Shown one piece after another: positions 1 to 11,938 of a stretch of 50,798 nucleotides of DNA. Position 1 is the stretch's first letter. Every line of letters begins with the position of its first letter. Position numbers and translations under genes: made by a program. Location of the stretch: NCBI GenBank assembly GCA_035650495.1, contig DASRHK010000180.1, forward strand, positions 1-50,798. Direction: 5' to 3'. The notes under the pieces were generated by a model, which was not told the origin of the DNA, made no database searches, and saw nothing but the letters and a program-made list of their open reading frames with translations. The DNA is from DASRHK01 sp035650495. GTDB taxonomy: Bacteria; Pseudomonadota; Gammaproteobacteria; Nevskiales; Nevskiaceae.

Positions 1-3774
<3,774 letters not shown>

Positions 3775-3857
3775 CGAAGCTGCCTCGGAAAAATCGGAAA
3801 GGTACTGCGGGACGAGCAGAATAGTGCACCGCAACAACGCTGCCAAGCGAAATAATT

Positions 3858-3920
3858 GGGGTCAGATTCCAATTAATCCGCCTCTCGACCGGGGCAGCTG
3901 TCAATCGGGGACAGATTACA
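3858..3920. repeat. Pair of 14-bp repeats GGGGWCAGATTMCA beside the RAYT gene
   Basis: Two near-identical copies, GGGGTCAGATTCCA at 3858-3871 and GGGGACAGATTACA at 3907-3920, differ at two bases. The first sits inside an inverted repeat TAATTGG-N9-CCAATTA (3853-3875). The second lies within AGCTGT-N16-ACAGCT (3896-3923) and contains the stop codon of the transposase gene. The position at the 3' end of a RAYT gene suggests element-end sequences recognised by the transposase. No copy was seen at the 5' end of the gene. Confidence 0.6.
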
Positions 3921-4626
3921 GCTTATTGTTCTTGTGGGAATCTCTGGCGAACGGTCGCCCCGCCTTGCCCGGACTCAACCGCCGCGGGGTCTGCTTTTGC
4001 AGGTGGCTCACGAATGCCGGCTCGCCGAGCAGCCAGCCCTTGCACACGGAGTCGGTGACGGCCGACTGCTGCTTTTGCGACACGCCCTGACTGACGAGGT
4101 CTGCATAGGCGGCCTCTCGGGCGAAGGGCGTGTTGCCGAGCTGCCAGTACAGCGGGTGCGGCCGCACGAGCTTGTCGCTTCGGGCGCCGACGTAATGCTG
4201 ATGACTCGACCACCGGTAGTCGCCGGGTTTGGCGACGAGGCCCGCGCGGACGGGGTTGAGATCGATGTAGACCATGCAGGCGAACAAGTAACGCTCAGCC
4301 TGCACCGGAGCCGCCTTGTAGCGCCCCTCCCATAACGTGCCCGTCCGCTGATAGCGGTCATTGAAGTAACGCACGTAGCGACGTCCGACCGCCTGCATCA
4401 TCCGCGACAGGCCGGATTGCGTCTCCGGCGTCGCCAGCAGATGGAAGTGATTACCCATCAGCACGTAGCTGTGGATCGCGACCTTCTCGCGATCGGCGTA
4501 CTCGGCAAGCAGCGCGAGCATCCGCTCGTAATCGGCGGGATCACGGAACGTCGACTGGCGATCGTTACCGCGCTGGATGACGTGGTGCGGGTATCCGGGC
4601 AGCGTCAGGCGGGGAAGACGGGCCAT
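3916..4626 (-). CDS. REP-associated tyrosine transposase (RAYT, IS200/IS605-like Y1 family)
   Basis: A 236-residue single-domain Y1 transposase. The N-terminal sequence MARLPRLTLPGYPHHVIQRG and the later MGNHFHLL are typical of the RAYT branch; HFH supplies the HUH metal-binding motif, and the region around YIDLNPVRAGLV and YRWSSHQHY is the conserved C-terminal part of the domain. Family members cut and join single-stranded DNA at REP palindromes. The gene starts 7 bp after the DUF1624 stop on the same strand, so it is probably read from the upstream operon. It appears intact. Its stop codon lies inside one of the two 14-bp repeats downstream, and it separates the DUF1624/dgt operon from gltB, consistent with an insertion or domesticated element. 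Confidence 0.93.
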   Translation of the reverse strand: MARLPRLTLPGYPHHVIQRGNDRQSTFRDPADYERMLALLAEYADREKVAIHSYVLMGNHFHLLATPETQSGLSRMMQAVGRRYVRYFNDRYQRTGTLWEGRYKAAPVQAERYLFACMVYIDLNPVRAGLVAKPGDYRWSSHQHYVGARSDKLVRPHPLYWQLGNTPFAREAAYADLVSQGVSQKQQSAVTDSVCKGWLLGEPAFVSHLQKQTPRRLSPGKAGRPFARDSHKNNKL

Positions 4627-4633
4627 CGCTGCA

Positions 4634-5830
4634 TCATAGGTAGGAAAGCCACCAATCGCTGCGACGCGCCTTCACGCCGGCGAACCAGCGGCAGAGCGGG
4701 TAGAGCAGCACGACGACGAGGAGCCAGAACCCGTAGACGCCCGGCAGTTCGAATCCCCATCCGGCCGGCGGTGCGTTGGGAATGCTCGTCAGCATCTGCG
4801 TGCTGCCGAGCCGTACGTAGAACAGGATGCCCGCGAGCCAGTGCGCCAGCGCGACGTGCAGCACGTAGAAGAACAGCGGCACGCGCCCGATGGTGACAAA
4901 GATCTGCGCGATCGCGCCACGAGCATGCTCGAACGCCGAGAGCAGCAGCATTCCCGGGCCGAGCGTCGCGCACAAGTACAACAGCGACGGCGGGTACTTC
5001 ACCACGTCGATGAACGACAGGAACGAATAAAGGCCGTTGCGCTGCGACGACCATGGCTGCGCGTCGCCATAGAAGTTTCCGGAGCGCAGCAGCACGAACA
5101 ACGCGATCGCGCCGCCGCCCAACATCACGAGCACGCGACGCCGACGTTCCGCGGGAAGATCGTAGACCGTGCCGAACGCGTAACCCGCCGCCATCACGCC
5201 GATCCACGGGATCAGCGGATACAGGCAGAACCCCGGCCCGACGCGGCCCGGTACGTGGAGCAGATGCCACAGCGGTGCCGCGGCGCCGAAAGATTGCGGT
5301 GCGACGCCGTCGAACGCATTGTGGCCGACGATCATCGCGATGCCGAACGCGCCGACCGCGGCGACCGGCAGGCGCACCAGCAGCGACAGCGCGATCATCG
5401 ACACGCCGATCGCCCAGAACACCTGCAGGAAGAAGCCGTCGTGGAACGTGAGGTCCGACGTCCACACCCAATAGATCACGGTGAACTCGAGGAGCACGAG
5501 CCACGCGCCGCGCGTCAGCAGGAAGCGCGACAACGCAGCGCGATCGCGACGCTTGCCGACGAAATAGGCGCTGGCGCCGGCGAGGAACACGAAGGTCGGC
5601 GCGCAGAAGTGCGTGATCCAGCGCGTCAGGAACAGGGCAGGGGTCGTCTGCGTGAGATCGAGCGGGTCGTATGGGATGTCGGTGAAGAAATCGCGCACGT
5701 GATCGAGCGCCATGATCACCATCACCAGCCCGCGCAGCAGGTCGATCGAGTCGAGACGCGCTCGCGTCGCGACGATCGGCCTAGCGGAGACGTCGAGGGT
5801 CAAAGAGTCGTTCGTGCTCGTCAATTGCAT
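4634..5830 (-). CDS. DUF1624 / HGSNAT-like acyltransferase membrane protein
   Basis: A 398-residue multi-pass inner-membrane protein. After about 28 polar residues comes the family signature DSIDLLRGLVMVIMALDHVRD, then roughly ten hydrophobic segments ending in WWLSYL. DUF1624 proteins are related to the catalytic region of heparan-alpha-glucosaminide N-acetyltransferase and probably move an acyl group across the membrane; the natural acceptor here is unknown. The start at 5830 overlaps the 3' end of dgt by 50 bp; no closer methionine lies before the first membrane segment, so some overlap seems real. The RAYT gene follows after 7 bp. Function is inferred from family only. Confidence 0.85.
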   Translation of the reverse strand: MQLTSTNDSLTLDVSARPIVATRARLDSIDLLRGLVMVIMALDHVRDFFTDIPYDPLDLTQTTPALFLTRWITHFCAPTFVFLAGASAYFVGKRRDRAALSRFLLTRGAWLVLLEFTVIYWVWTSDLTFHDGFFLQVFWAIGVSMIALSLLVRLPVAAVGAFGIAMIVGHNAFDGVAPQSFGAAAPLWHLLHVPGRVGPGFCLYPLIPWIGVMAAGYAFGTVYDLPAERRRRVLVMLGGGAIALFVLLRSGNFYGDAQPWSSQRNGLYSFLSFIDVVKYPPSLLYLCATLGPGMLLLSAFEHARGAIAQIFVTIGRVPLFFYVLHVALAHWLAGILFYVRLGSTQMLTSIPNAPPAGWGFELPGVYGFWLLVVVLLYPLCRWFAGVKARRSDWWLSYL

Positions 5831-6920
5831 AGCGATCCGTCATGCCGGCGATGTAGTCCGCGACGACGCGCGCGCGATGCAGCTCGTCGCGGGAGCCGCC
5901 GAGCGCCGCTTGCCACTCCGGCGGCAAGAGCCGGACATCGGCGAGCAGCGCGTCGAACAGCTCAGTCACCACTCGCTGCGCCTTGGTCATCATCCGATGC
6001 ACGCGATGATGGCGATACAGGTGCTCGAGCAGGAACCTCTTGAGCGAGAGGCTCTCCTCGCGGATGCGCGCGCTGTAGGTGATGAGCGGCTCCTTCTCGG
6101 CGCGCACGTCGTCGATGCTCTTCGGCCTGGCGCGGTCGAGATTGCGCTGGCTCGTCTCGCACAGATCGGCGACCAGCGTGCCGATGATGCGACGGATCGT
6201 CTCGTGACGCTCCTGCTTGGGCGACAGCTTCGGATAGGTCGCGAGCACCTCGTCGTGATGCCGCGCGAACAGCGGAACGGCTCTCAATTGCGCGATGCTC
6301 AACAGCCCGGCGCGCAGGCCGTCGTCGATGTCGTGATTGTTGTAGGCGATCTCGTCGGCGACGTTGGCGAGCTGCGCTTCCAATCCCGGCTGCCGCCGCT
6401 TCAGGAAGCGCTCGCCGACGTCCCCGAGCTCGCGCGCGCGGCGCGCCGAGGCGTGCTTCAGGATGCCTTCGCGCGTCTCGAACGTGAGGTTGAGCCCGCG
6501 GAACTGCGCGTACTTGTCTTCGAGCTCGTCGACGACTCGCAGCGATTGCGCGTTGTGCTCGAAGCCGCCGTGCGCGCGCATGCAGGCGTGCAGCGCGTCC
6601 TGGCCGGCATGGCCGAACGGCGTATGACCGAGATCGTGCGCGAGCGAGATCGCCTCGGCGAGATCCTCGTTCAGCGCCAGGGTGCGCGCGACGGACCGCG
6701 CGATCTGCGCAACCTCGAGCGAGTGCGTGAGCCGCGTGCGGAACAGATCGCCTTCGTGATTGACGAAGACCTGCGTCTTGTATTCGAGGCGGCGGAACGC
6801 GGACGAATGGATGATGCGATCGCGATCGCGCTGATATTCGCTGCGATGGTGCGGCGCCGGCTCCGCATGCCGCCGCCCGCGCGAGCGCTCCGGATCGGCC
6901 GCGTACGGCGCGAGCCTCAT
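5781..6920 (-). CDS. dgt: Deoxyguanosinetriphosphate triphosphohydrolase-like protein
   Basis: An HD-domain dNTP triphosphohydrolase of 379 residues, which removes tripolyphosphate from deoxynucleoside triphosphates and so affects dNTP pools. The metal-site motifs are visible: RLTHSLEVAQ with the first His, then LAHDLGHTPFGHAG with the HD pair, and a later NHDIDDGLRAG. The length and N-terminus (MRLAPYAADPERSRGR) fit the shorter dgt-like subfamily rather than the ~505-residue E. coli enzyme. The ATG at 6918-6920 shares an ATGA overlap with the aroB stop, so translation is probably coupled. A longer open frame reaches upstream into aroB but is not supported by family alignment. Confidence 0.94.
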   Translation of the reverse strand: MRLAPYAADPERSRGRRHAEPAPHHRSEYQRDRDRIIHSSAFRRLEYKTQVFVNHEGDLFRTRLTHSLEVAQIARSVARTLALNEDLAEAISLAHDLGHTPFGHAGQDALHACMRAHGGFEHNAQSLRVVDELEDKYAQFRGLNLTFETREGILKHASARRARELGDVGERFLKRRQPGLEAQLANVADEIAYNNHDIDDGLRAGLLSIAQLRAVPLFARHHDEVLATYPKLSPKQERHETIRRIIGTLVADLCETSQRNLDRARPKSIDDVRAEKEPLITYSARIREESLSLKRFLLEHLYRHHRVHRMMTKAQRVVTELFDALLADVRLLPPEWQAALGGSRDELHRARVVADYIAGMTDRYAIDEHERLFDPRRLR

Positions 6921-8017
6921 GCGACGCGCGCCCGCGCGCAGGATTGCTCCAGCGTCTGACCCAGTTTCACGTCGTCGAACTCCGCCGTCGTCACCGCTTC
7001 GCCGAGCGCGCGCAGCAGCACGAGGCGCAACTTGCCGCCAGCGACTTTCTTGTCGCGGCTCATGAGCGCGCGGAATTCGGCGGGCGCGATGGAATCGGGC
7101 GGGGCGGTCGGCAAGCCGGCGCGGGCGACGAGCTTCGCGCAGCGATCGGCATCGTGAGCGCTGATCCAGCCGAGCCGCGCGGACAAGTCCGCCGCCATGC
7201 ACAAGCCGACGGCAACCGCTTCACCATGGAGCCACGATTCGTAGCCGAGGTGCGTCTCGATCGCGTGCGCGAAGGTGTGCCCGAGGTTGAGCAGCGTGCG
7301 CGGCCCGCCCTTGAGCGATTCGCGCTCGTCCTCGCCGACGATCGCGGCCTTCATCTCGCAGCAGCGGCGCACGATCTGGCCGAGCGCTTCTGCATCGAGC
7401 TTCAGCGCGCGATCGACGTTGGCCTCGAGCCAGGCGAAGAAATCGGCATCGCCGAGCATCCCGTACTTGATGACTTCGGCGAGCCCGGCGTGCAGCTCGC
7501 GCGCGGGCAGGGTGCGCAGCGCGTCGGTGTCGGCGACCACGCAGCGCGGCTGATGGAACGCGCCGATCATGTTCTTGCCGCGCGGATGGTTCACGCCGGT
7601 CTTGCCGCCGACCGACGAGTCGACCTGCGCGAGCAGCGTCGTCGGGATCTGCACGAAGTCGATGCCGCGCTGATAGATGGACGCGCAGAAGCCGGCGAGG
7701 TCGCCGACGACGCCGCCCCCGAGCGCGATCAGCACACCGTCGCGCGGGACATTCGCGCCGAGCAGCCAGTCGAGGACCTGGCCGGCAATCTGCCAGGTCT
7801 TCTGCGACTCGCCACTGCCGAGGACGAGCGCGTCGGATGCGCCGAGCCCGGTCGCAGCGAGCACGCGCTGCAAGTAATGTCGCGCGACGTTCTCGTCGGA
7901 GATGATCTTGCGCAGACGGCCGCGGAAATCGGCGTAGCTGGCAGGATCGGACAACGCGCCGGCGCCGATCAGGATCGGATAGCTGCGGGGTCCCAGCGAG
8001 ACCTCGAGCCGTTGCAT
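6917..8017 (-). CDS. aroB: 3-dehydroquinate synthase
   Basis: Second step of the shikimate pathway: conversion of DAHP to 3-dehydroquinate, using NAD and a divalent metal in the cytoplasm. The protein has 366 residues and starts MQRLEVSLGPRSYPI. Visible motifs are the NAD-binding GGGVVGDLAGF, the substrate/metal region EVIKYGMLGD, and NLGHTFAHAIE with metal-binding histidines. The ATG at 8015-8017 overlaps the aroK stop (ATGA) and the aroB stop overlaps dgt in the same way. The order pilQ-aroK-aroB is conserved in many Gammaproteobacteria. The open frame continues upstream into aroK, but the family N-terminus fixes the start. Confidence 0.97.
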   Translation of the reverse strand: MQRLEVSLGPRSYPILIGAGALSDPASYADFRGRLRKIISDENVARHYLQRVLAATGLGASDALVLGSGESQKTWQIAGQVLDWLLGANVPRDGVLIALGGGVVGDLAGFCASIYQRGIDFVQIPTTLLAQVDSSVGGKTGVNHPRGKNMIGAFHQPRCVVADTDALRTLPARELHAGLAEVIKYGMLGDADFFAWLEANVDRALKLDAEALGQIVRRCCEMKAAIVGEDERESLKGGPRTLLNLGHTFAHAIETHLGYESWLHGEAVAVGLCMAADLSARLGWISAHDADRCAKLVARAGLPTAPPDSIAPAEFRALMSRDKKVAGGKLRLVLLRALGEAVTTAEFDDVKLGQTLEQSCARARVA

Positions 8018-8556
8018 CACGACGCCCCGACCGGCTGGTCGAGATGCCGCTCGATCTCCTTCACCAGCCACTTGGCGTTGTGGCCGTCGCTTTCGAGCAC
8101 GAGGTCGGCGATCTCTCGATACAGCGGATCGCGCTCGCGCAGCAACCGCTCCAGCACCTCGCGGCGATTCGCTGCCTGCAGCAGCGGGCGGTTCTCGCAG
8201 CGCTGCGTGCGCGCGAGCTGTTGCTGCACGCTCGCGTGCAGGTAGACCACGAAGCCGCGACTGCCGAGCGCCTGCCGATTCTCGGGCGTCACCACGGCGC
8301 CACCGCCGGTGGCCAGCACGATGCCGGTGCGTTGCGTGAGCTCGGCGATCATCTGGGCTTCGCGCTTGCGGAAGCCGGCCTCGCCTTCTTTCTCGAAGAT
8401 GTACGAGATGTCGACGCCGCAGCGGGCTTCGATCTCGTGATCGCTGTCGACGAAGGTCATGCCGCGCTGATCGGCGAGCCGCTTGCCGACCGTGGTCTTG
8501 CCCGCGCCCATCGGCCCCACGATGAAGATATTGCCGTGCGTCGCCAAGTCACACAC
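8017..8556 (-). CDS. aroK: Shikimate kinase
   Basis: Phosphorylates shikimate at the 3-position with ATP. The product is a 179-residue P-loop kinase with Walker A GPMGAGKTT at residues 14-22, the substrate-binding DSDHEIE (first Asp-Ser-Asp), a GFRKREAQ segment, the GGGAV loop and an RPLL lid motif. It begins MCDLATHGNIFIVG, close to the E. coli AroK start. aroB follows with an ATGA overlap. An 80-bp gap separates it from pilQ and holds a strong hairpin and a -10 element, so aroK-aroB-dgt may have its own promoter as well as read-through from the pil genes. Confidence 0.97.
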   Translation of the reverse strand: MCDLATHGNIFIVGPMGAGKTTVGKRLADQRGMTFVDSDHEIEARCGVDISYIFEKEGEAGFRKREAQMIAELTQRTGIVLATGGGAVVTPENRQALGSRGFVVYLHASVQQQLARTQRCENRPLLQAANRREVLERLLRERDPLYREIADLVLESDGHNAKWLVKEIERHLDQPVGAS

Positions 8557-8570
8557 CTAACTTCACGGTA

Positions 8571-8584
8571 GGGCGCGGAGTATA
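8571..8584 (-). promoter_or_regulatory. Candidate -10 and GC-rich discriminator ahead of aroK
   Basis: The minus strand reads TATACTCCGCGCCC, matching the -10 plus GC-rich pattern found ahead of rph, rpmE and sufT. It would start transcription about 16 nt before the aroK ATG. No good -35 is visible because the adjoining upstream bases are in a GC hairpin. Confidence 0.4.
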
Positions 8585-8590
8585 ACGAAC

Positions 8591-8615
8591 GCGGCCGCGG
8601 GATCGCCGCGGCCGC
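8591..8615. terminator. GC-rich perfect hairpin between pilQ and aroK
   Basis: GCGGCCGCGG and CCGCGGCCGC pair perfectly (10 bp) around a GATCG loop. It lies 21 bp after the pilQ stop. No U-tract follows on the minus strand (GTTCGTTATACT), so full termination is doubtful; it may attenuate read-through, protect the pil mRNA 3' end, or both. Confidence 0.45.
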
Positions 8616-8636
8616 AGGTCCATCGCGACGCCGGTA

Positions 8637-10766
8637 TCAGGGCGTCTTCAGGCTTTCCTTGAGGATCTTCGGCGTGACGAAGATCAGGAGCTCGCGCTTG
8701 CTGTCGTTCTTCACGTTGTGCTTGAACACCGTGCCGATGAACGGGATGTCGCCGAGCAAAGGAATCTTGTCGGTCGTGTGATTGGAATCGTCCGCATAAA
8801 CGCCGCCCAGCACGACAGTGGCGCCGTTGTCGACCAGCAAGCTCGTGTCGACGTGCCGAGTGTCGATTGCCTTTGCCGTGCCTCCAGTCGCCTGCGGGAC
8901 ATCCTGGCCGATGGCGTCGCTACGGACGGTGAGATCCATTTGGACCCGGTCGTCCGGCGTGATGAACGGCGTGACCTCGAGCGCCAGCGTCGCCTTCTTG
9001 AACTGAGTCGTCGTCGCGCCACCGACGCCCGAGGAGCTGCTGAAGGGCACTTCCTGGCCCTGCTCCACGAGTGCCTTCTTGCCAGTAGCCGTGACGACGT
9101 GCGGCGTCGAGATGATCTCGCCGCGTCCTTCGGTCTGCAGCGCCGAGAGCTCGAGCTCGACCAGCCAGTTCGACGACAGCACGGCGAGCGCGAAGTGGCC
9201 CGCGCCGCTGGCGGCAGCCGGCACGCTGAAGTTCAGGTTGTTCGGGAAGTCCGGCAGTCCATCGCCGCCTGCGAGCACGCCCACGGTGTCGGCTGCGCCC
9301 TCCGCGGTACCGGACGTTCCGATCAGGGAATTGCCCGAGCGCATCAGATGCGTGACGCCGAAGCGCGATCCCAGCTCACGCGTGAAGTCGTCGCGCGCGA
9401 TCACGATGCGCGACTCGATCAGCACCTGCCGGACCGGGATGTCGAGGCGCGCGACCAGCTCGCGGATCTCGTTGATCTTGTCGCGGGTCTCCAGCACGAG
9501 CAGCGTGTTGGTGCGCGCGTCGACGGTGACGCTGCCGCGCTCCGAGAGCTGCGAAGCTTCCTTGCTCTTGATCAGCGTGGCCAGATCGCTCGCGTTGGCG
9601 TAATTGATCTGGATGATCTCCGAGCGCAGCGGCGCCAGCTCGCGATTCTGCTTCTGCGCCTCGAGCTCCGCCTTGTCGCGCTCGGCGAGCTGCTGGAGCG
9701 GGGCCACCAGGATCACATTGCCCTCGCGACGCTGGCCGAGACCCTTCGAGCGCAGGATGATGTCGAGCGCCTGGTCCCAGGGGACGTTCTGAAGGCGCAT
9801 CGCCATCTCGCCCTGCACCTGGTCGCTCACGACCATGTTGACGTTGGCGACGTCGGCGATGATCTGCAGCAGCGCGCGCACGTCGATGTTCTGGAACGAC
9901 AGCGAGATGCGCTCGCCGGTGAACTGCGGCTCGTCGCGCTTGCGCTGGGCAACCTTCTCTGGCGTGAGCGGCGCCAGCTCCAGCGTGAAGCTGCCACCAG
10001 TCTGGTAGGCGACGCGCTCGTAGTCGCCCACGGGCGTCACCGTCACCTGTACGTCGGCGCCGGTGCGGCGCACGTCGACGAACTTCGCGGGCGTCGCGAA
10101 ATCGAGCACGTCGTAGCGCTTGAGCAGCTTGTCGTCGACCGAGACGTTCTTGAAGGTCGCCACCACGTTGCCCGCTTCCTCGCGCACGTCGACCTGCGTC
10201 GCCGGATCGGACAGCGTGACCATGACCCGCGCCTGACCCGTCTCGCCACGCCGGAAGTCCAGCGCCGAGACGCGTGCCGCCGCGGGCGGCGCCGCGGTGG
10301 TCTCTGCAGTCGGCGAGGGTGGCGGCACAGCGGCCAGCGCGGTCGGCGTGCCGAGCTCGAGGATCAGCTTGTTGCCAACCACGCGCACCTGATGCGCGAC
10401 GGGCTCGGAGAGGAAAACGACCACGCGCGAGCGGCCTTCGGCTTCGGCGACTGCGACAGACCGGACCTTGCCGATGTTGACGCGCTTCAGGCGATCGGTC
10501 ACCGCGAGCGAGGTGTTGGGCAGATCGAGCGACAGGCGCGCGGGCTTGTCGAGCGTGAAGACCTTGGGCTCCGGCACGGGCGCGGAGAGGGTGAGCGTCA
10601 CCACCACCGCGTCGCCTTCGCGCGCGGTGAAATCGATCGCCTGTACCGAGCGCTCGGCGGCAGCGTGCGCGGGCGCCACGACCATCAGCGCCAGCACCGC
10701 GATCAGCCCGAGCCCCGACCTTGCCACGGTCGCAGCAGCATTCCGCCACATGGGGTTCCTCACCAT
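8637..10766 (-). CDS. pilQ: Type IV pilus secretin PilQ
   Basis: Outer-membrane secretin that forms the pore for the type IV pilus. The protein is about 709 residues. A signal peptide ends near APAHAAAE, two AMIN-type beta domains follow, then an STN/N0 domain beginning near RISLSFQNIDVRALLQ, an N1 domain (LRSEIIQINYANASDLATL) and the C-terminal secretin with VPFSSSSGVGG, LLVDNGATVVLGGV and the closing KRELLIFVTPKIL. Two in-frame starts exist, 10784 and 10766; the second is preferred because GGAG lies 8 nt ahead of it. Last gene of pilMNOPQ, 24 bp after pilP by this start. The hairpin at 8591-8615 follows. Confidence 0.97.
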   Translation of the reverse strand: MVRNPMWRNAAATVARSGLGLIAVLALMVVAPAHAAAERSVQAIDFTAREGDAVVVTLTLSAPVPEPKVFTLDKPARLSLDLPNTSLAVTDRLKRVNIGKVRSVAVAEAEGRSRVVVFLSEPVAHQVRVVGNKLILELGTPTALAAVPPPSPTAETTAAPPAAARVSALDFRRGETGQARVMVTLSDPATQVDVREEAGNVVATFKNVSVDDKLLKRYDVLDFATPAKFVDVRRTGADVQVTVTPVGDYERVAYQTGGSFTLELAPLTPEKVAQRKRDEPQFTGERISLSFQNIDVRALLQIIADVANVNMVVSDQVQGEMAMRLQNVPWDQALDIILRSKGLGQRREGNVILVAPLQQLAERDKAELEAQKQNRELAPLRSEIIQINYANASDLATLIKSKEASQLSERGSVTVDARTNTLLVLETRDKINEIRELVARLDIPVRQVLIESRIVIARDDFTRELGSRFGVTHLMRSGNSLIGTSGTAEGAADTVGVLAGGDGLPDFPNNLNFSVPAAASGAGHFALAVLSSNWLVELELSALQTEGRGEIISTPHVVTATGKKALVEQGQEVPFSSSSGVGGATTTQFKKATLALEVTPFITPDDRVQMDLTVRSDAIGQDVPQATGGTAKAIDTRHVDTSLLVDNGATVVLGGVYADDSNHTTDKIPLLGDIPFIGTVFKHNVKNDSKRELLIFVTPKILKESLKTP

Positions 10767-10790
10767 GACACGAGCTCCTCGCATATCGTT

Positions 10791-11306
10791 CTAATCCGGC
10801 AGGGCGAGCTTGGCGGGACGTTCAACCCAGCCGCCAAAGCCATCCGGGACAATTTCCTTGAGGCCGACCTCGGATTCGGTGATCCGCACGACCTCCCCAT
10901 AGTTCTGGCCCAGATGGTCGCCCATGGCGACCCGGTGCACCACGCCGTCCGGCGCCTTGATCAGAGCATAGCGATGATCCTGGGCGGTCACCATGCCGAG
11001 CATCCGCAACGCGTCCATCGGGAATTCTTCCAGCGGCTCGCGCGGCCGGCGCATGTCGGGCCGCAATCCGCTCTCGGCGAGCCGATCGTTGCGGGCCTCC
11101 ACCTGGATGAAGGGATCGCGCCGATCGCCGGGCAGGTAGACGAACGCGTCGAACTGCTTGATCTGGGGGATCGGCTCGATCGCGGCGGATTTGCGGGACT
11201 TCACCTCGGCGATGTACTGCTCCAGCTCCTGCATGTCGTTGCTGCACGCGGCGAGAAAGGTCGCGAAGAAGACCAGCGGCAGGAGGCGGGCGAGGGTGCG
11301 TGTCAT
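10791..11306 (-). CDS. pilP: Type IV pilus lipoprotein PilP
   Basis: Inner-membrane lipoprotein that links the PilMNO platform to the PilQ secretin. It has 171 residues; the signal sequence ends in the lipobox LAAC (Cys at about residue 21), followed by a flexible segment and the conserved small beta domain with FVYLPGDRRDPFI, LRMLGMV, and VHRVAMGDHLGQNYGEV. The ATG overlaps the pilO stop as ATGA, indicating coupled translation. Length and position are normal for the family. Confidence 0.96.
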   Translation of the reverse strand: MTRTLARLLPLVFFATFLAACSNDMQELEQYIAEVKSRKSAAIEPIPQIKQFDAFVYLPGDRRDPFIQVEARNDRLAESGLRPDMRRPREPLEEFPMDALRMLGMVTAQDHRYALIKAPDGVVHRVAMGDHLGQNYGEVVRITESEVGLKEIVPDGFGGWVERPAKLALPD

Positions 11307-11938
11307 TTCTTCGGCCCAGGCGCCGGCTTCTCGGATTCGTCCAGGTAGCGGTAGGTCTTGGCCTGGGCGACCATGCGCAGGTTGCCTTTCTGGTTCGCCA
11401 CCGGTTTCAGGTCCACGTTGTCGATGGTGACGATGCGCGGCAGCGCGGCAACGGAGCTCACGAACGAGCCGATGTTGTTGTACGGCCCAACCACGACGAT
11501 CTGATTGGGGACTTCCGCGTAGAAGTCGCGAGCGAACTCGCCCTGCGGCTGGAACAGCTCTTCTTCGAGGCCGCTGGCAACGCGCGTCTGCGAGATGTCA
11601 TTGAGCAGGCTCGGCACTTCGGTCTTTGACGGCAGCTGCTTCAGCATGTCGCCGAAGCTGCGCTCCATTTCCTTGAGCTGCGCCTTGAACGCCTCGAGGC
11701 CGGCCACCTTGCGCTGCTTGCGCTCGAACTCGTTGCGCAGATCCTGCTCCACTGTGCGCTCGCGCTCCAGATCCTCCTGCAGCGGCTTGCCGAACAGGTA
11801 TGCGCCGAGGCCGATGATCACGAGCATGGTGAGCACGCACGCGGTGACACGCGCCCAGCGCGGCCAGGCGCCGGGGTTCTGGAAGTCCAGCGTCTGGGCT
11901 TCCTGCCAGATGCGGTTGAGGCTATCGGCCGCCGCCAT
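11303..11938 (-). CDS. pilO: Type IV pilus assembly protein PilO
   Basis: Bitopic inner-membrane protein of the pilus alignment complex, partner of PilN. The 211-residue product starts MAAADSLNRIWQEA, has a single membrane helix at roughly residues 30-50 (VTACVLTMLVIIGLGAYLFG), then a periplasmic coiled coil rich in Glu/Arg/Lys and a ferredoxin-like domain ending near YRYLDESEK. The ATG at 11936-11938 is preferred over an upstream in-frame methionine because it restores the usual short cytoplasmic tail. It overlaps the end of pilN by 17 bp. Confidence 0.95.
   Translation of the reverse strand: MAAADSLNRIWQEAQTLDFQNPGAWPRWARVTACVLTMLVIIGLGAYLFGKPLQEDLERERTVEQDLRNEFERKQRKVAGLEAFKAQLKEMERSFGDMLKQLPSKTEVPSLLNDISQTRVASGLEEELFQPQGEFARDFYAEVPNQIVVVGPYNNIGSFVSSVAALPRIVTIDNVDLKPVANQKGNLRMVAQAKTYRYLDESEKPAPGPKK

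Noticed and set aside
5053..5451. Open frames opposite the DUF1624 gene
   Set aside because: Arg/Ala-rich translations without motifs; the opposite strand encodes a clear membrane protein.
8718..11348. Very long plus-strand open frame (876 codons) opposite pilQ and pilP
   Set aside because: Composition is Arg/His/Asp-rich with no family motif, and it is the antisense shadow of clearly recognised pil genes; GC-rich codon bias opens such frames.
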